DNA of 64,000 bases from Mycobacterium branderi (GTDB lineage Bacteria > Actinomycetota > Actinomycetes > Mycobacteriales > Mycobacteriaceae). The notes below the pieces were generated by a model. It was not told the origin of the DNA, searched no databases, and saw only the letters and a program-made list of their open reading frames with translations. Shown piece after piece: positions 32,017-41,195 of the stretch; the first letter of the stretch is position 1, and the number at the start of each line of letters is the position of its first letter. Position numbers and translations under genes: made by a program. Where the stretch lies: NCBI RefSeq assembly GCF_010728725.1, contig NZ_AP022607.1, positions 124,001 to 188,000 on the forward strand. Reading direction: 5' to 3'.

Positions 32017-34350
32017 CTACCTGATTGAGCCGCGCTCGCGCAGTTCGGCGATCTTCTGCGGGCCGTAGCCATGCTCACGCAGAACTGCCTCGGTGTCGGC
32101 GCCGAGTTCCGGTGCAAGGCGGTGCGGCGCGGTCGCCGCGCCGCTGACCCGCACCATGACCGCGGCTTCCCGGACAAAGCGGCCATCACCATCCGGCACC
32201 TGCGCCACCCGCCCGATTGCCTGATTGATCGGATCACGGTGAAACGCTTCATTGTTGCTGCGGGTCTTGGGAATCATCACCGCCACCGCCGCCGAGCGCA
32301 GCAGCCGCACCCAGTCCTCGCTGTCGCGCTTGAGGAACAACTCGGAAAGCAGGTCAGCCAGCTCGTAGCTGTTCTGCATCCGCAGATCGTGGGTCGCAAA
32401 GCGCGGATCGCCCAGGATCTCGATGCCGAGGGCTGCCTGCAGTCGCTCGATCTCCGCGTCGCTGAGCGCCGTCACGCAGACCCAGCCGTCGCGGGTTTCG
32501 TAGAGCCGGTCCAGCGGGCCGATCCCGGTCTGCAGGGGGTCCAGTCGCTGGGCCCCGAGGACCGTTCCGTCTGGCCGGCGAACGATGTGAGCCGCGTGGC
32601 TCATTGTTGCGTTCAATTGGGGGTTCTCCACGTAACAGCCGGTGCCGCCACGGGCTTGGTGCAACAGGGCCATCAGGATGCCCACCGCGCCAGTCAGGCC
32701 GTTGCCGGGATCTTCATTGCCCAGCGGCCACATCGGCGGATTGAATTGACCGCCCACTTCGTAGCCGATTCCGACGTAGCCCGACATCAACGGCGCGAAT
32801 GATTGCCGCATCGCATCGGGGCCCGCACTTCCCCACCCGGGCGCGTAGAGGTAGACGGCGTCCGGATTGAGTTCGTGCACCCGGTCGTAGCCCAGGCCGA
32901 CCCGCTCGGCCGCGCCGGGACGCATGTTGTGAAGGACACCGTCGGCCCACTTGATCAGTGCGTCTCGCGCCGCATGCAGCTCAGGGTCCTTCAGATTCAG
33001 TGAGATTGCCCGCTTGCCCGCCGATGCCGATCGAAACGGCCGCTGGATTCCGCGCAATTGATCGCCCAGCGTCGTCTCGAGCTTGATGACGTCGGCGCCG
33101 AGGTCGGCGAGAAGCCGCGAACTGTAGGGGCCGGCGTAATAGGCCCCCGCGTCGAGCACCCGCAAACCCTGCAGCAGCGGCGTGTCATCGCCAGCGCCGC
33201 CGGCTGCCGGCGTGGGCACGTGATCGGAATGCGCGGGCGGGCACTGGCCGTCGTGCTGGCCGGCCAGCGGCGCAGCGCAGACCGGACCATCAAGGCGCAG
33301 CCCGTTGAAGCGGATGGCCGGTGCCACCTGCTCCAGCGGCCCGAGCACCGGGTCGTTGAGCCGGACCACCATCTCGTTGTGCCGGACCTGCGGTGCGTCG
33401 AAGATTTCTCCCGGGTGCAGTTCCGGTATCGCGCACACGTCGGCGTCCAGCAGCCGCTTGAGCCACACATCCCTGGGCTGGGACTCGAAGATGGCCGGAA
33501 TCTCCTCGAGCACGACCGTGCGCTCTTCCTCGCTGAGCGGCCGTCCCATATCCGAGCCGTCCTGCGAGACCCGAATCTTGTTGTCCAATCCGAGTTCTCG
33601 GATGAGGCGGCCGAATGCGCCGACTGCCCCGGTGTGCACACCAAGGTATTCATCGTCTGCGCAGCGGAACGATTGCGACACAATCCTTACGGTGCCCGGC
33701 ACGATCGGCGGAGCTGATCCGGCGTTGTCGGCGTCGCCCCAATACAGCGCCAGATAGCTCAGCGCGCCATCCACCAGTGACGTCTGCACGTGTCGGCCCC
33801 TGTTGTCACGGGTCCGCCGGTAAAGCGCGGCAAGAGAACCGATTACGGCCAGATACGCCGCACCGATGCTGGCAAAGGGCAGGCCCTGATAAATCGGCGG
33901 CGGCCGCATGCCCCGCTGCTCGGCGGTCACCCCGACGTAGGAATGAATGATCGCCTCATGGCCGGGGACATCGGCCAGGGTGCCGTCTTCACCGAAGCCG
34001 GAAATCGAGGTGTACACCAGCTGCGGGAAGGCCTCGTGCATCCGGTCCCACCCAACCCCCAGCCGCTCGGCCACGCCGGGACGCCAGCTGGTGACGAAGG
34101 CATCGGCGCCCGACAGCAGCTCGAACAGCGCGTCGCGCCCGGCGCCGGTTCTCAGGTCGCACTGCACGCTGCGCTTGCCGCGATTGAACACCGCGTACTC
34201 GGTAGCGAGCACATCGCGAAATGGGTCACCCCCCGGCGGTTCCACCCACCAGACCTCGGCGCCGTAGTCCGCCAGCAGACCGGTGGCGCGAGGCCCCGCT
34301 ATTCCCCGCGAGCAGTCGACCACTCGGATCCCTTCCAGGGGACCGCTCAC
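32017..34350 (-). CDS. two-domain CaiB/BaiF-type CoA-transferase
   Basis: About 777 residues containing two complete CaiB-like domains. Domain 1 (about 1-390) has LEGIRVVDCSRGIAGPRATGLLADYGAEV and HVQTSLVDGALSYLAL with the expected Asp. Domain 2 (about 400-777) has LQGLRVLDAGAYYAGPYSSRLLADLGADVIKLE, but its corresponding segment is VENPQLNATMSHA, where Asp appears as Asn. The protein is probably an internal pseudo-dimer with one active site. GTG 34350, or 34356, follows TGGAGGT; an in-frame ATG upstream was not used. Operon with the crotonase. Confidence 0.9.
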   Translation of the reverse strand: MSGPLEGIRVVDCSRGIAGPRATGLLADYGAEVWWVEPPGGDPFRDVLATEYAVFNRGKRSVQCDLRTGAGRDALFELLSGADAFVTSWRPGVAERLGVGWDRMHEAFPQLVYTSISGFGEDGTLADVPGHEAIIHSYVGVTAEQRGMRPPPIYQGLPFASIGAAYLAVIGSLAALYRRTRDNRGRHVQTSLVDGALSYLALYWGDADNAGSAPPIVPGTVRIVSQSFRCADDEYLGVHTGAVGAFGRLIRELGLDNKIRVSQDGSDMGRPLSEEERTVVLEEIPAIFESQPRDVWLKRLLDADVCAIPELHPGEIFDAPQVRHNEMVVRLNDPVLGPLEQVAPAIRFNGLRLDGPVCAAPLAGQHDGQCPPAHSDHVPTPAAGGAGDDTPLLQGLRVLDAGAYYAGPYSSRLLADLGADVIKLETTLGDQLRGIQRPFRSASAGKRAISLNLKDPELHAARDALIKWADGVLHNMRPGAAERVGLGYDRVHELNPDAVYLYAPGWGSAGPDAMRQSFAPLMSGYVGIGYEVGGQFNPPMWPLGNEDPGNGLTGAVGILMALLHQARGGTGCYVENPQLNATMSHAAHIVRRPDGTVLGAQRLDPLQTGIGPLDRLYETRDGWVCVTALSDAEIERLQAALGIEILGDPRFATHDLRMQNSYELADLLSELFLKRDSEDWVRLLRSAAVAVMIPKTRSNNEAFHRDPINQAIGRVAQVPDGDGRFVREAAVMVRVSGAATAPHRLAPELGADTEAVLREHGYGPQKIAELRERGSIR

Positions 34351-34477
34351 CCGCACACCTCCATTCGCCGGCGCATCGTTGCCTGTCAATGTAGGAGCGA
34401 ATGGGCTTCTGCGAGGCGATCGGCCACGCAAACGCCGCTTTCACCGCGGCCGTTGCCGTCGAGACTGATTTCTGCCG

Positions 34478-36025
34478 ATGATGGCCTGGGTCACACCTCG
34501 AGAACGGGGCAATCCTGATGTCTCGTCGAATAGAGCAACGGTCAACGGATCGGACGGGAACGTGCAAGCTACTGTGCCGGACAGCCTTCCCACTCCCCGG
34601 CTCATCATCGGTCCGCAGGAGCTCACCTCCGGTAGTGGCGGAAGCTATGAGCACCATGACCCCGCCACCGGAAACGTTCAGGCGGACGTTCCGCTGGCGG
34701 GCGCCGCCGACGTCGACGCCGCGGTCGCTGCGGCCCGCACCGCTTTTCCCGCCTGGCGCGACCTCGACCTGAATCGCCGCCGCGACATCCTGCTGGAGAT
34801 CGCGCGCAAGGTGCTCGCCGACCAAGAACGCCTGGCCGCCATCGCCACCCGCGAGATGGGCATGCCCAACGCACTGGCCGGTACAGCCGCCCACCTGGCC
34901 GCCGACTGGTTCACCTACTACGCCGGCTGGATCGGCAAGTGCGGCGGTGATGTCGTTCCGGTACCCGCCGGCGACGCCTTCGATTACGTCAGGGACGAGC
35001 CGCTGGGTGTGATCGGCGCAATCATCCCGTGGAATGGGCCGCTGGTCTCGATCGGGATGAAGGTCGCGCCGGCTCTGGCTGCGGGCAACTGTGTGGTGCT
35101 CAAGCCGCCGGAGAACGCTCCCTTCACCGCGCTGCGGTTCGCCGAGATCGCCGCGGATGCCGGGCTGCCGCCCGGTGTCTTCAACGTCATCCCCGGCACC
35201 GGTGAGGCCGGCGCTGCGCTGTGCGCACACCCCGGCGTCGACAAGATCACCTTCACCGGCGGCGGCGAGACCGCGCGCAAGGTACTGACGGCGGCCGCCC
35301 AAGCGCTCACCCCGGTGACCCTGGAGCTGGGCGGCAAATCCGCGAACATCGTGTTCCCCGACGCGGACCTGGATGCCGCGGTGGCGATGGCCATCGGCGC
35401 CGGTCTGGTCACGTTGTCGGGCCAGGGCTGCATGCTGCCGACTCGTCTGCTTGTCCACAACGACATCTACGACGACGTGGTGTCGCGGGTGACGGCCGGT
35501 GCGCAGCTGCTCACGGTTGGCGATCCCTGGGAGCCGACGACCGTGATGGGCCCGCTGGCCACCGCCGCGCAACTCGAGCGGGTAAGCGCCGCCGTCGATT
35601 CCGCCGTTCGCGACGGATCCGGGACATTGCTGGGCGGTGGTGCCCGGCCATCCGGGCTGGGCAGCGGTTACTTCTACTGCCCCACCGTCTTCGGTGATGT
35701 CGATCCCGCCAGCGACCTGGCCCAGAAAGAGATTTTCGGCCCCGTCCTGAGCATCTTGCGGTTCGGCTCCGACGACGAGGCGGTGCAACTGGCCAACGAC
35801 ACCCCCTATGGGCTCGCGGCGTATGTCCACACCCGCGATCTGCGCCGCGCGCACGTGTTGGCGGCCGCTCTCGACGCCGGTGGCGTGGCGGTCAATGGAT
35901 TCCCGATCGTGCCCTCGGGCGCTCCGTTCGGGGGCGTGAAGCAAAGCGGCTTTGGTCGTGAGGGCGGCATCTGGGGGCTGCGCGAGTTCCAGCGCACCAA
36001 AAACGTCTACATCGGCCTGCAGTGA
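34478..36025 (+). CDS. NAD(P)-dependent aldehyde dehydrogenase
   Basis: A 515-residue ALDH (perhaps about 490 if a later start is used, since the first 25 residues look non-homologous). Motifs: GVIGAIIPWNGPLVS, catalytic Glu in [11 protein letters not shown], nucleophilic Cys in SGQGCMLPTR, and QKEIFGPVLSI. It oxidises an aldehyde to the acid or CoA-ready acid. Next come an SDR and a P450 in the same direction with short gaps, giving a hydroxylation-alcohol-aldehyde-acid series. A second ALDH of similar type is at 59310. Confidence 0.93.
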   Translation: MMAWVTPRERGNPDVSSNRATVNGSDGNVQATVPDSLPTPRLIIGPQELTSGSGGSYEHHDPATGNVQADVPLAGAADVDAAVAAARTAFPAWRDLDLNRRRDILLEIARKVLADQERLAAIATREMGMPNALAGTAAHLAADWFTYYAGWIGKCGGDVVPVPAGDAFDYVRDEPLGVIGAIIPWNGPLVSIGMKVAPALAAGNCVVLKPPENAPFTALRFAEIAADAGLPPGVFNVIPGTGEAGAALCAHPGVDKITFTGGGETARKVLTAAAQALTPVTLELGGKSANIVFPDADLDAAVAMAIGAGLVTLSGQGCMLPTRLLVHNDIYDDVVSRVTAGAQLLTVGDPWEPTTVMGPLATAAQLERVSAAVDSAVRDGSGTLLGGGARPSGLGSGYFYCPTVFGDVDPASDLAQKEIFGPVLSILRFGSDDEAVQLANDTPYGLAAYVHTRDLRRAHVLAAALDAGGVAVNGFPIVPSGAPFGGVKQSGFGREGGIWGLREFQRTKNVYIGLQ

Positions 36026-36079
36026 GTGTCAGCGAACGGTATTGCAAACGAACGGCATTGGCAGAAGGCAGAGGCCACA

Positions 36080-36931
36080 ATGGGTAAGGTTCAAGACAAG
36101 GTCGTCTTCATCACCGGTGCGGGTGTGGGTCAGGGCCGGGCACACGCCGTGCAGCTGGCTCGGGAAGGCGCCGACATCGTCGCCGTTGATGTGTGCCGTC
36201 AGCTCAGTGATCGCGTGCGCTACGCATACGCCACCGAAGCCGATTTGGATGAGACACGCAAGCTGGTCGAGAACACCGGTCGTCGCTGCCTGACCGTCAT
36301 CGCCGACGTCCGCGATGGCGATGCCCTCAAAGATGCTGCGGCACAGGCGGTCAAAGAGTTCGACCGCATTGATGCCGTGTGCGCGAACGCGGGTGTCATC
36401 ACCTTTCACCCGGAAGGCTCCCTGGGCATCACGTCGGAGATCTACGACTTGGTCATCGACACCAACCTCAAGGGCGTGTGGAACACGATTCAGGCCACCG
36501 CGCCCCATCTCATCCAGGCGGGCGGCGGCTCTATCGTGATCACGAGCTCAGCGGCGGGAATACGCGGCCAAGTCCCCTACGCTCATTACGTAGCCGCCAA
36601 ACACGGCATCGTCGGCCTGATGAAAGCGTTCGCTAACGAGCTTGCACCACACCGTATTCGGGTCAACACCATTCATCCCACAGGTGTAGCCTCGGCGATG
36701 GGCGGCGACCCGAGTGTGGCTGAAGTCGCAGCAGCACAACCGCTTTTCATTCAAGGCGCCGCAAACGTGTTGCCCGACCTCGATGCTCCCGCCGATCAGC
36801 CGTATGCACCCGTGGCTGTTCTCACTCCCGAAGAGGTCTCCAAGACCGTGCTGTTTTTGATCTCCGATGATGCGCGCTACATCACCGGTGTCCAATTGCC
36901 AGTCGACGCCGGCAATGTCAACAAGCCCTGA
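36080..36931 (+). CDS. SDR oxidoreductase, mycofactocin-linked type
   Basis: A 283-residue SDR. The nucleotide motif ITGAGVGQGRAHAVQLAREGADIVAVDVC and the long insertion (CRQLSDRVRYAYATEADLDETRKLVEN) match the actinobacterial subfamily whose bound cofactor is recycled by mycofactocin. The active site is ITSSAAG with YVAAK. The C-terminus is DAGNVNKP. ATG 36080 is preferred over GTG 36026 on homology. It would oxidise an alcohol, feeding the ALDH upstream; the P450 follows after 21 bp. Confidence 0.9.
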   Translation: MGKVQDKVVFITGAGVGQGRAHAVQLAREGADIVAVDVCRQLSDRVRYAYATEADLDETRKLVENTGRRCLTVIADVRDGDALKDAAAQAVKEFDRIDAVCANAGVITFHPEGSLGITSEIYDLVIDTNLKGVWNTIQATAPHLIQAGGGSIVITSSAAGIRGQVPYAHYVAAKHGIVGLMKAFANELAPHRIRVNTIHPTGVASAMGGDPSVAEVAAAQPLFIQGAANVLPDLDAPADQPYAPVAVLTPEEVSKTVLFLISDDARYITGVQLPVDAGNVNKP

Positions 36932-36952
36932 CGTGCACACAGAGAGGCACCG

Positions 36953-38197
36953 ATGACGACCTTCGACGAATGCAAACTAACCGCCTTCGACCACCACTCC
37001 GGTGACTACGCGGAGAACTCCCGGTCAATCAATGCCGCCCTTCGCGCACAATGTCCGGTCGCGCATACCGATGCGCACGGCGGCTTTTGGGTGATCACCC
37101 GCTACGACGACGTGGTCGCCGCGGCGAAAAACGACGAGGTCTTCGCCTCGGGGCACAGCGTGAACGGAGTCAGTCCGCTCGGTGTCACAATTCCGCCGTC
37201 CCCGGTGCCGATGTTTCCCATCGAGATGGATCCCCCGGACTACCTGCCTTATCGCAGGCTGCTCAACCCGTTCTTCTCCCCGGCGGCCAGCAAGGCCTGG
37301 GAGCCGCGGGTCACCCGGTGGGTCGACATCTGCTTGGACCAGGTGATCGAAAACGGATCCTTCGACATCGTGCTCGATCTGGCCAATCCGGTTCCTTCGC
37401 TGTTCACCTGCGAGTTCCTCGGCCTGCCTGTCGAAGATTGGCGCGACTACGCCGATGTTCAGCATGAAATCATCTACACCCCACCCGAACAGCAGGAGTC
37501 CGTCCTTACACGATTCATGGAAGCGGTGGGACGCGTCTACGGAATCATCGTGGAGCGCCGCGCTAAACCGGGGAACGACGGCCTGATCGACACCCTGGTC
37601 ACCGCCGAGATCGACGGGGAGCCCATCTCCGATGAAATGGTGCTCTCGATGGTGAACCTGGTCATGGCAGGCGGTTTTGACACCACCACTGCGGTCACCG
37701 CCAATGCGCTGATATACCTTGCCGATCACCCGGACGCACGCCGGCGGTTGATCGACAACCCGGCCATGATTCCCCAGGCATGTGAGGAGTTCTTGCGCTA
37801 CTTCACTCCGCAGCAGGGATTGGCTCGCACCGTCACCAAACCGGTGAGCATTCACAATGCCCAACTGCAGCCCAACGACCGGGTGCTACTCAGTTGGGCG
37901 TCGGCAAATCAGGATGACACCGTGTTCGAGCGTCCGGACGAAGTGATCCTCGATCGATTTCCCAACCGGCACACGACATTCGGCATTGGCATCCATCGCT
38001 GCCTCGGTTCACACATCGCTCGCATTGAGCTGACCACGATGGTGCGCCGCGTGTTGGCGCGCATGCCTGACTATCAGGTCGATCATGATGCGGCGGTGCG
38101 CTATCCGAGCATTGGCATCATCAACGGATGGGTCAACGTGCCGGCCACCTTCACGCCCGGTCAAAGGCTCAGCGACGACTTGCTGCCCGGCTCATAA
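36953..38197 (+). CDS. cytochrome P450
   Basis: A 414-residue P450 unlike the tandem pair at 5.4-7.9 kb. I-helix AGGFDTTTAV, ExxR in EEFLRYFTP, heme loop FGIGIHRCLGSHIAR. It starts HSGDYAENSRSINAALRAQCPVAHTDAHGGFWVITRYDDV, typical of soluble actinobacterial P450s. Last gene of the ALDH-SDR-P450 run, so it probably makes the alcohol that the SDR and ALDH oxidise. Redox partners are not in the window. Confidence 0.95.
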   Translation: MTTFDECKLTAFDHHSGDYAENSRSINAALRAQCPVAHTDAHGGFWVITRYDDVVAAAKNDEVFASGHSVNGVSPLGVTIPPSPVPMFPIEMDPPDYLPYRRLLNPFFSPAASKAWEPRVTRWVDICLDQVIENGSFDIVLDLANPVPSLFTCEFLGLPVEDWRDYADVQHEIIYTPPEQQESVLTRFMEAVGRVYGIIVERRAKPGNDGLIDTLVTAEIDGEPISDEMVLSMVNLVMAGGFDTTTAVTANALIYLADHPDARRRLIDNPAMIPQACEEFLRYFTPQQGLARTVTKPVSIHNAQLQPNDRVLLSWASANQDDTVFERPDEVILDRFPNRHTTFGIGIHRCLGSHIARIELTTMVRRVLARMPDYQVDHDAAVRYPSIGIINGWVNVPATFTPGQRLSDDLLPGS

Positions 38198-38421
38198 CCG
38201 GGCGCGAGACAGTCAGACGCCCTTGGGGTCGCAGATCTCGGCGCGGGTTGTCAGCTGCTTCGCCAGCCGTAGCCGCGATCTCGATCAGCCCCCGGTGGTC
38301 TCTATGTATTTGCGTCGCACGGGTCTCGCACGAAGGCGCGTACGCGACATGCCATCGCTAGCTCATGTCGGCTTTGCGGCGGCGCTCAGATCTTGGCGAC
38401 GGACAGGGCGGTTAGGGGGTG
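38198..38421. other. intergenic region, no gene recognised
   Basis: A leftward frame at about 38218-38280 reads RLRLAKQLTTRAEICDPKGV then stop, which looks protein-like but has no start and no family I can name. Nothing else is evident. It could be a relic of a gene end. Confidence 0.3.
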
Positions 38422-38465
38422 TTGACGGTATTGACGCCAAGACCATACTATTGACGGTATTGACG
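38422..38465 (+). promoter_or_regulatory. direct-repeat operator of the RES toxin-antitoxin operon
   Basis: TTGACGGTATTGACG occurs exactly twice, at 38422-38436 and 38451-38465, on a 29-bp period, and each copy itself repeats TTGACG. It ends 14 bp before the antitoxin GTG (38480) with GAAAGGA between. This is a likely antitoxin binding site; TTGAC is also a -35 match. Confidence 0.65.
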
Positions 38466-38479
38466 AAAGGAGCCGCACG

Positions 38480-39019
38480 GTGACCGCCGCGTTGAAGGAC
38501 GATGACCGGGAGTTCGTGTCGCAGGCGACCCAGGAGTTCAAGCGGGCACTCACGCGCGTTGTGGCCTCGCACGAACGCGCCGGGCGCAGTGCCAACGTCG
38601 TGCTGGGCGACCCCCGATCCTTCGCCGAGCGCGCCGTGTACGCCACGGCACCCGAGGCGTCACCGTGGGACGAACTCGTCGGCCCGTTCCTTCGCAGCGA
38701 CGGGGTCCAGGCCCGGCTGGGTATCAGTCGTCAGGCCGTCGCCGCCAAGGCGGCCCGGCGCCGCCTGTTGCGGACCGTCACCGCTGACGGCGAGCACCTG
38801 TATCCCCTGTGGCAATTCGCCGGTGACCAGCTCGTCGATGGGCTCGCCGAGGTGTTCTCGTTGTTCCCCGAGTCGTCGGTGGACGGGTGGACTCTGGCGG
38901 CGTGGCTCCGCACCCCGGACCCCGACCTCGGAGAGCCGCCGCTTGACGCCTTGGCTCGCGGTGAACGAGAGAGAGTTCGGACGGTGGCTCGCTCTGCGGC
39001 ACGGTCCCTTAGCGCGTGA
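38480..39019 (+). CDS. antitoxin of a RES-type toxin-antitoxin pair
   Basis: A 179-residue protein. A helix-turn-helix is likely at GVQARLGISRQAVAAKAARRRLL (about residues 75-97). The C-terminal LYPLWQFAGDQLVDGLAEVFSLFPESSVDGWTLAAWLRTPDPDLGEPPLDAL is the Xre/MbcA/ParS-type toxin-binding region. Its stop overlaps the toxin GTG (39016-39019). Expected to inhibit the toxin and repress the operon at the direct repeats upstream. GTG 38480 follows GAAAGGA. Confidence 0.8.
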   Translation: MTAALKDDDREFVSQATQEFKRALTRVVASHERAGRSANVVLGDPRSFAERAVYATAPEASPWDELVGPFLRSDGVQARLGISRQAVAAKAARRRLLRTVTADGEHLYPLWQFAGDQLVDGLAEVFSLFPESSVDGWTLAAWLRTPDPDLGEPPLDALARGERERVRTVARSAARSLSA

Positions 39020-39606
39020 CTCCGGCACGCACCCTGGGCGAGCCGGGTGATCTCACCGGTTTCCCGGCCAGCGCGCCACCAAAGCAACTTCTGCGGGTGT
39101 GCCGCTCCGGGCACGGCACGTGGTGGTTCTCGGCCGACGGATCCGGACGGTTCGATCTTCACCCGCCCGAAGGCACCTGCTACCTCGCTACTGACGCTTT
39201 CGCGGCCATCCGGGAGGCCACCCGCCTGGGACCGGTCTCCACGGCCTGGGTGGCAGACCGGGAACTGCGCCAGGTCTTTCCACCCGATCGCCAGGCACGT
39301 TTGGCGGCTACGACCCGCCAGGCTGCCGGTCGCTACGGGGTGACCACCGAACTGGCGACGGTGATTCCCTACGACCTGTCCCGCCGCTGGGCAACCGCGT
39401 TCCGTGCCCACCGCTTCGATGGCATTCGCCACCAGCTACGCCATGACCAACGGGCCCGACCGTCCGGAATCGCGCTGTTCGGGCCCGCAGGCACCGCTCA
39501 GCTCGACGACGGCATCCGATCGCCTCTGACCCCCGCCGACATCGAGGCCGCCGGTGTGGGTGTTTTGCCGCCACCCCATTCGACGGTGCTGACCGTCGTG
39601 CTGTAA
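39016..39606 (+). CDS. RES-domain toxin
   Basis: A 196-residue RES-domain protein. LRVCRSGHGTWWFSADGSGRFD supplies the Arg region, GTCYLATDAFAAIREATRLGP the Glu region, and RPSGIALFGPAG the Ser region, with DGIRHQLRH between. Characterised relatives (M. tuberculosis MbcT, Pseudomonas Res) degrade or phosphorolyse NAD+. The pair is coupled by a 4-bp overlap, as is usual for this TA type. No decay is visible, so it may be functional. Confidence 0.82.
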   Translation: MTPARTLGEPGDLTGFPASAPPKQLLRVCRSGHGTWWFSADGSGRFDLHPPEGTCYLATDAFAAIREATRLGPVSTAWVADRELRQVFPPDRQARLAATTRQAAGRYGVTTELATVIPYDLSRRWATAFRAHRFDGIRHQLRHDQRARPSGIALFGPAGTAQLDDGIRSPLTPADIEAAGVGVLPPPHSTVLTVVL

Positions 39607-39655
39607 TGGGCGCTCGGCGTCGCGCGTTGCGAAATCGGCACTATCACGTTCCCCA

Positions 39656-40722
39656 TCAATCGAAGCTGCCCAGTGTATCCAGCTCTTCCATCGCCGAGGT
39701 GAACCGGGCACCCATGGACACCGCGAACCGATCCGGCTGCATCTCCACAGGCGTGAGGATGTTGAGGTAGCCGTGCATCATGTGGCGCGATGGGCAAGGA
39801 ACGCATCCTGCAGGGTTGGGATCTCGTCGGCGCCGTTTCGGCGAAGCTCGTCGAGGTACAGCGACAGCAGGTCGCGTTCGAACCTGCTGCGCTCCTTGGG
39901 ATTCATGGCCCCGGTCATGAAATAGGTGACATCCCAGATGTAGGGTCCTCGGCCCATCGCCTGAAAGTCGCAGAAGCCGAGCTTGCCGGCCGGGTCCCGA
40001 AAAGTGTTGCCTAAGTGGGCATCACCATGCACGAAGGCCGTCGGCAGCGCCCGATCGGATTCGAACATCGCCTGCAGCGCCGCCTCGATCCGCTGTCGGT
40101 CACGCAGTGGCCCGCTCAAGAAGCGGGCCCGCTCGCGGTTGATGTAGTCGTCGAAATGATCCGGCTGCACCAAGAATTGCATCAGCGCAGCCACGGAGGT
40201 CACGTCGCTGATCCAGTCGAACCGCTCCAGCCCGTGACCCCGCCAGAACCGGCCCTGGATGGCGGCCAGCTGCCGCACTCCGTCGGCGACCGTGTCGACG
40301 TCCAGCGGCTGCTCGCAGTCGCCGAACCGAACACCGCGAAGACCCAGATCCTCGAGAAGGACGATCGCCTGACCCTGTTCGTCGACACCGGCGAAGTACG
40401 CGCGTGGTTGCCTCACCGCGTCGGAAAGCTTGTCCGCCAGATGGTGGAAATAGTGAGCTTCGGCCGCGAATGCAGCCGCAGACGTGAAGTCGTGGTCGAT
40501 GAAATCGCCTTTCATATACATCAATTGCGGCAAGCCATGGGGATTGTCGGCGAAGTCGAGACGCAGCCGCAGACTACTCGCCGAACCTTGGCGGAGATCG
40601 GCGAGCGTCACCCCACCAACGCGTGTGCCTGGATATCGGGCGCTCAATGCAGCCGTCAGGAACGACGCATCAATTTCCTCCAGCTTCCCGGGGAGGACCG
40701 CTTTTTCGTCCATATCGGTCAT
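39656..40722 (-). pseudogene. aminoglycoside-phosphotransferase-like kinase with late frameshift
   Basis: A kinase-fold phosphotransferase. FVHGDAHLGNTF (catalytic Asp loop) and FCDFQAMGRGPYIWDVTYFM (metal Asp) are clear. The main frame ends after FLAHRAT at 39778. In the +1 frame the sequence continues RHMMHGYLNILTPVEMQ then DRFAVSMGARFTSAMEELDTLGSFD and stops at 39656-39658, which looks like the native C-terminus. One missing base (CATCGC-CGCCAC expected) explains it. The catalytic core is intact, so a truncated 314-residue enzyme could still work. Confidence 0.7.
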
Positions 40723-40732
40723 GGTGCGCCGA

Positions 40733-41104
40733 TCACCGACTGCTTGTCAGTCCGCGGACCGCGACCATCGCACCGAGGACCGCGTACAGCGCGGCCCCGA
40801 CCAGCCCGGTCAACAAGTTCCGTGTGGGAACGCGGTCACGACTCAGCACCGCCGCAACCGCGTCGACGATATCGGCGAGGATGCCCGCACGCAGCCACGC
40901 CGAACCGGGCTGCGGATCGGCTGCCAACCCCAGACCCAGCCCGATGTCACGACCACCCACGCTGCGCAGCAGCGCCGAAGTGGATGCCGGATGCTGCGCG
41001 CTACCGAACCATAATTCGCCGGGCTTGTGCGGCGCAACAGCCAGCCACAGCCCCAAAGCCGCCCGAGTAACACCGAACCAGCGCAGGAAGGTCGTACTGT
41101 TCAC
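40733..41104 (-). CDS. small multi-pass membrane protein
   Basis: About 123 residues from GTG 41104 (GAAGGA upstream). The hydrophobic stretches are WFGVTRAALGLWLAVAP, GGRDIGLGLGLAA, ILADIVDAVAAVL and LLTGLVGAALYAVLGAMVAV, giving three or four helices. It resembles small actinobacterial DUF4267-like membrane proteins. It lies 10 bp upstream of the phosphotransferase and 91 bp after the SDR, in the same direction. Function unknown. Confidence 0.7.
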   Translation of the reverse strand: MNSTTFLRWFGVTRAALGLWLAVAPHKPGELWFGSAQHPASTSALLRSVGGRDIGLGLGLAADPQPGSAWLRAGILADIVDAVAAVLSRDRVPTRNLLTGLVGAALYAVLGAMVAVRGLTSSR

Positions 41105-41195
41105 GGTGAACCATCCTTCTCCCCGTGCAGCAGCCTTTGCAGTCTTTCTGCTGCCCCGAAACGCAAACCCCGTTCCGCTGGGCGGACTAGCGCCG

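Noticed and set aside
34226..35944. A 572-codon leftward open frame opposite the aldehyde dehydrogenase
   Set aside because: Composition (His/Arg/Gly-rich, no motifs) is typical antisense shadow; the ALDH on the other strand has every family motif.
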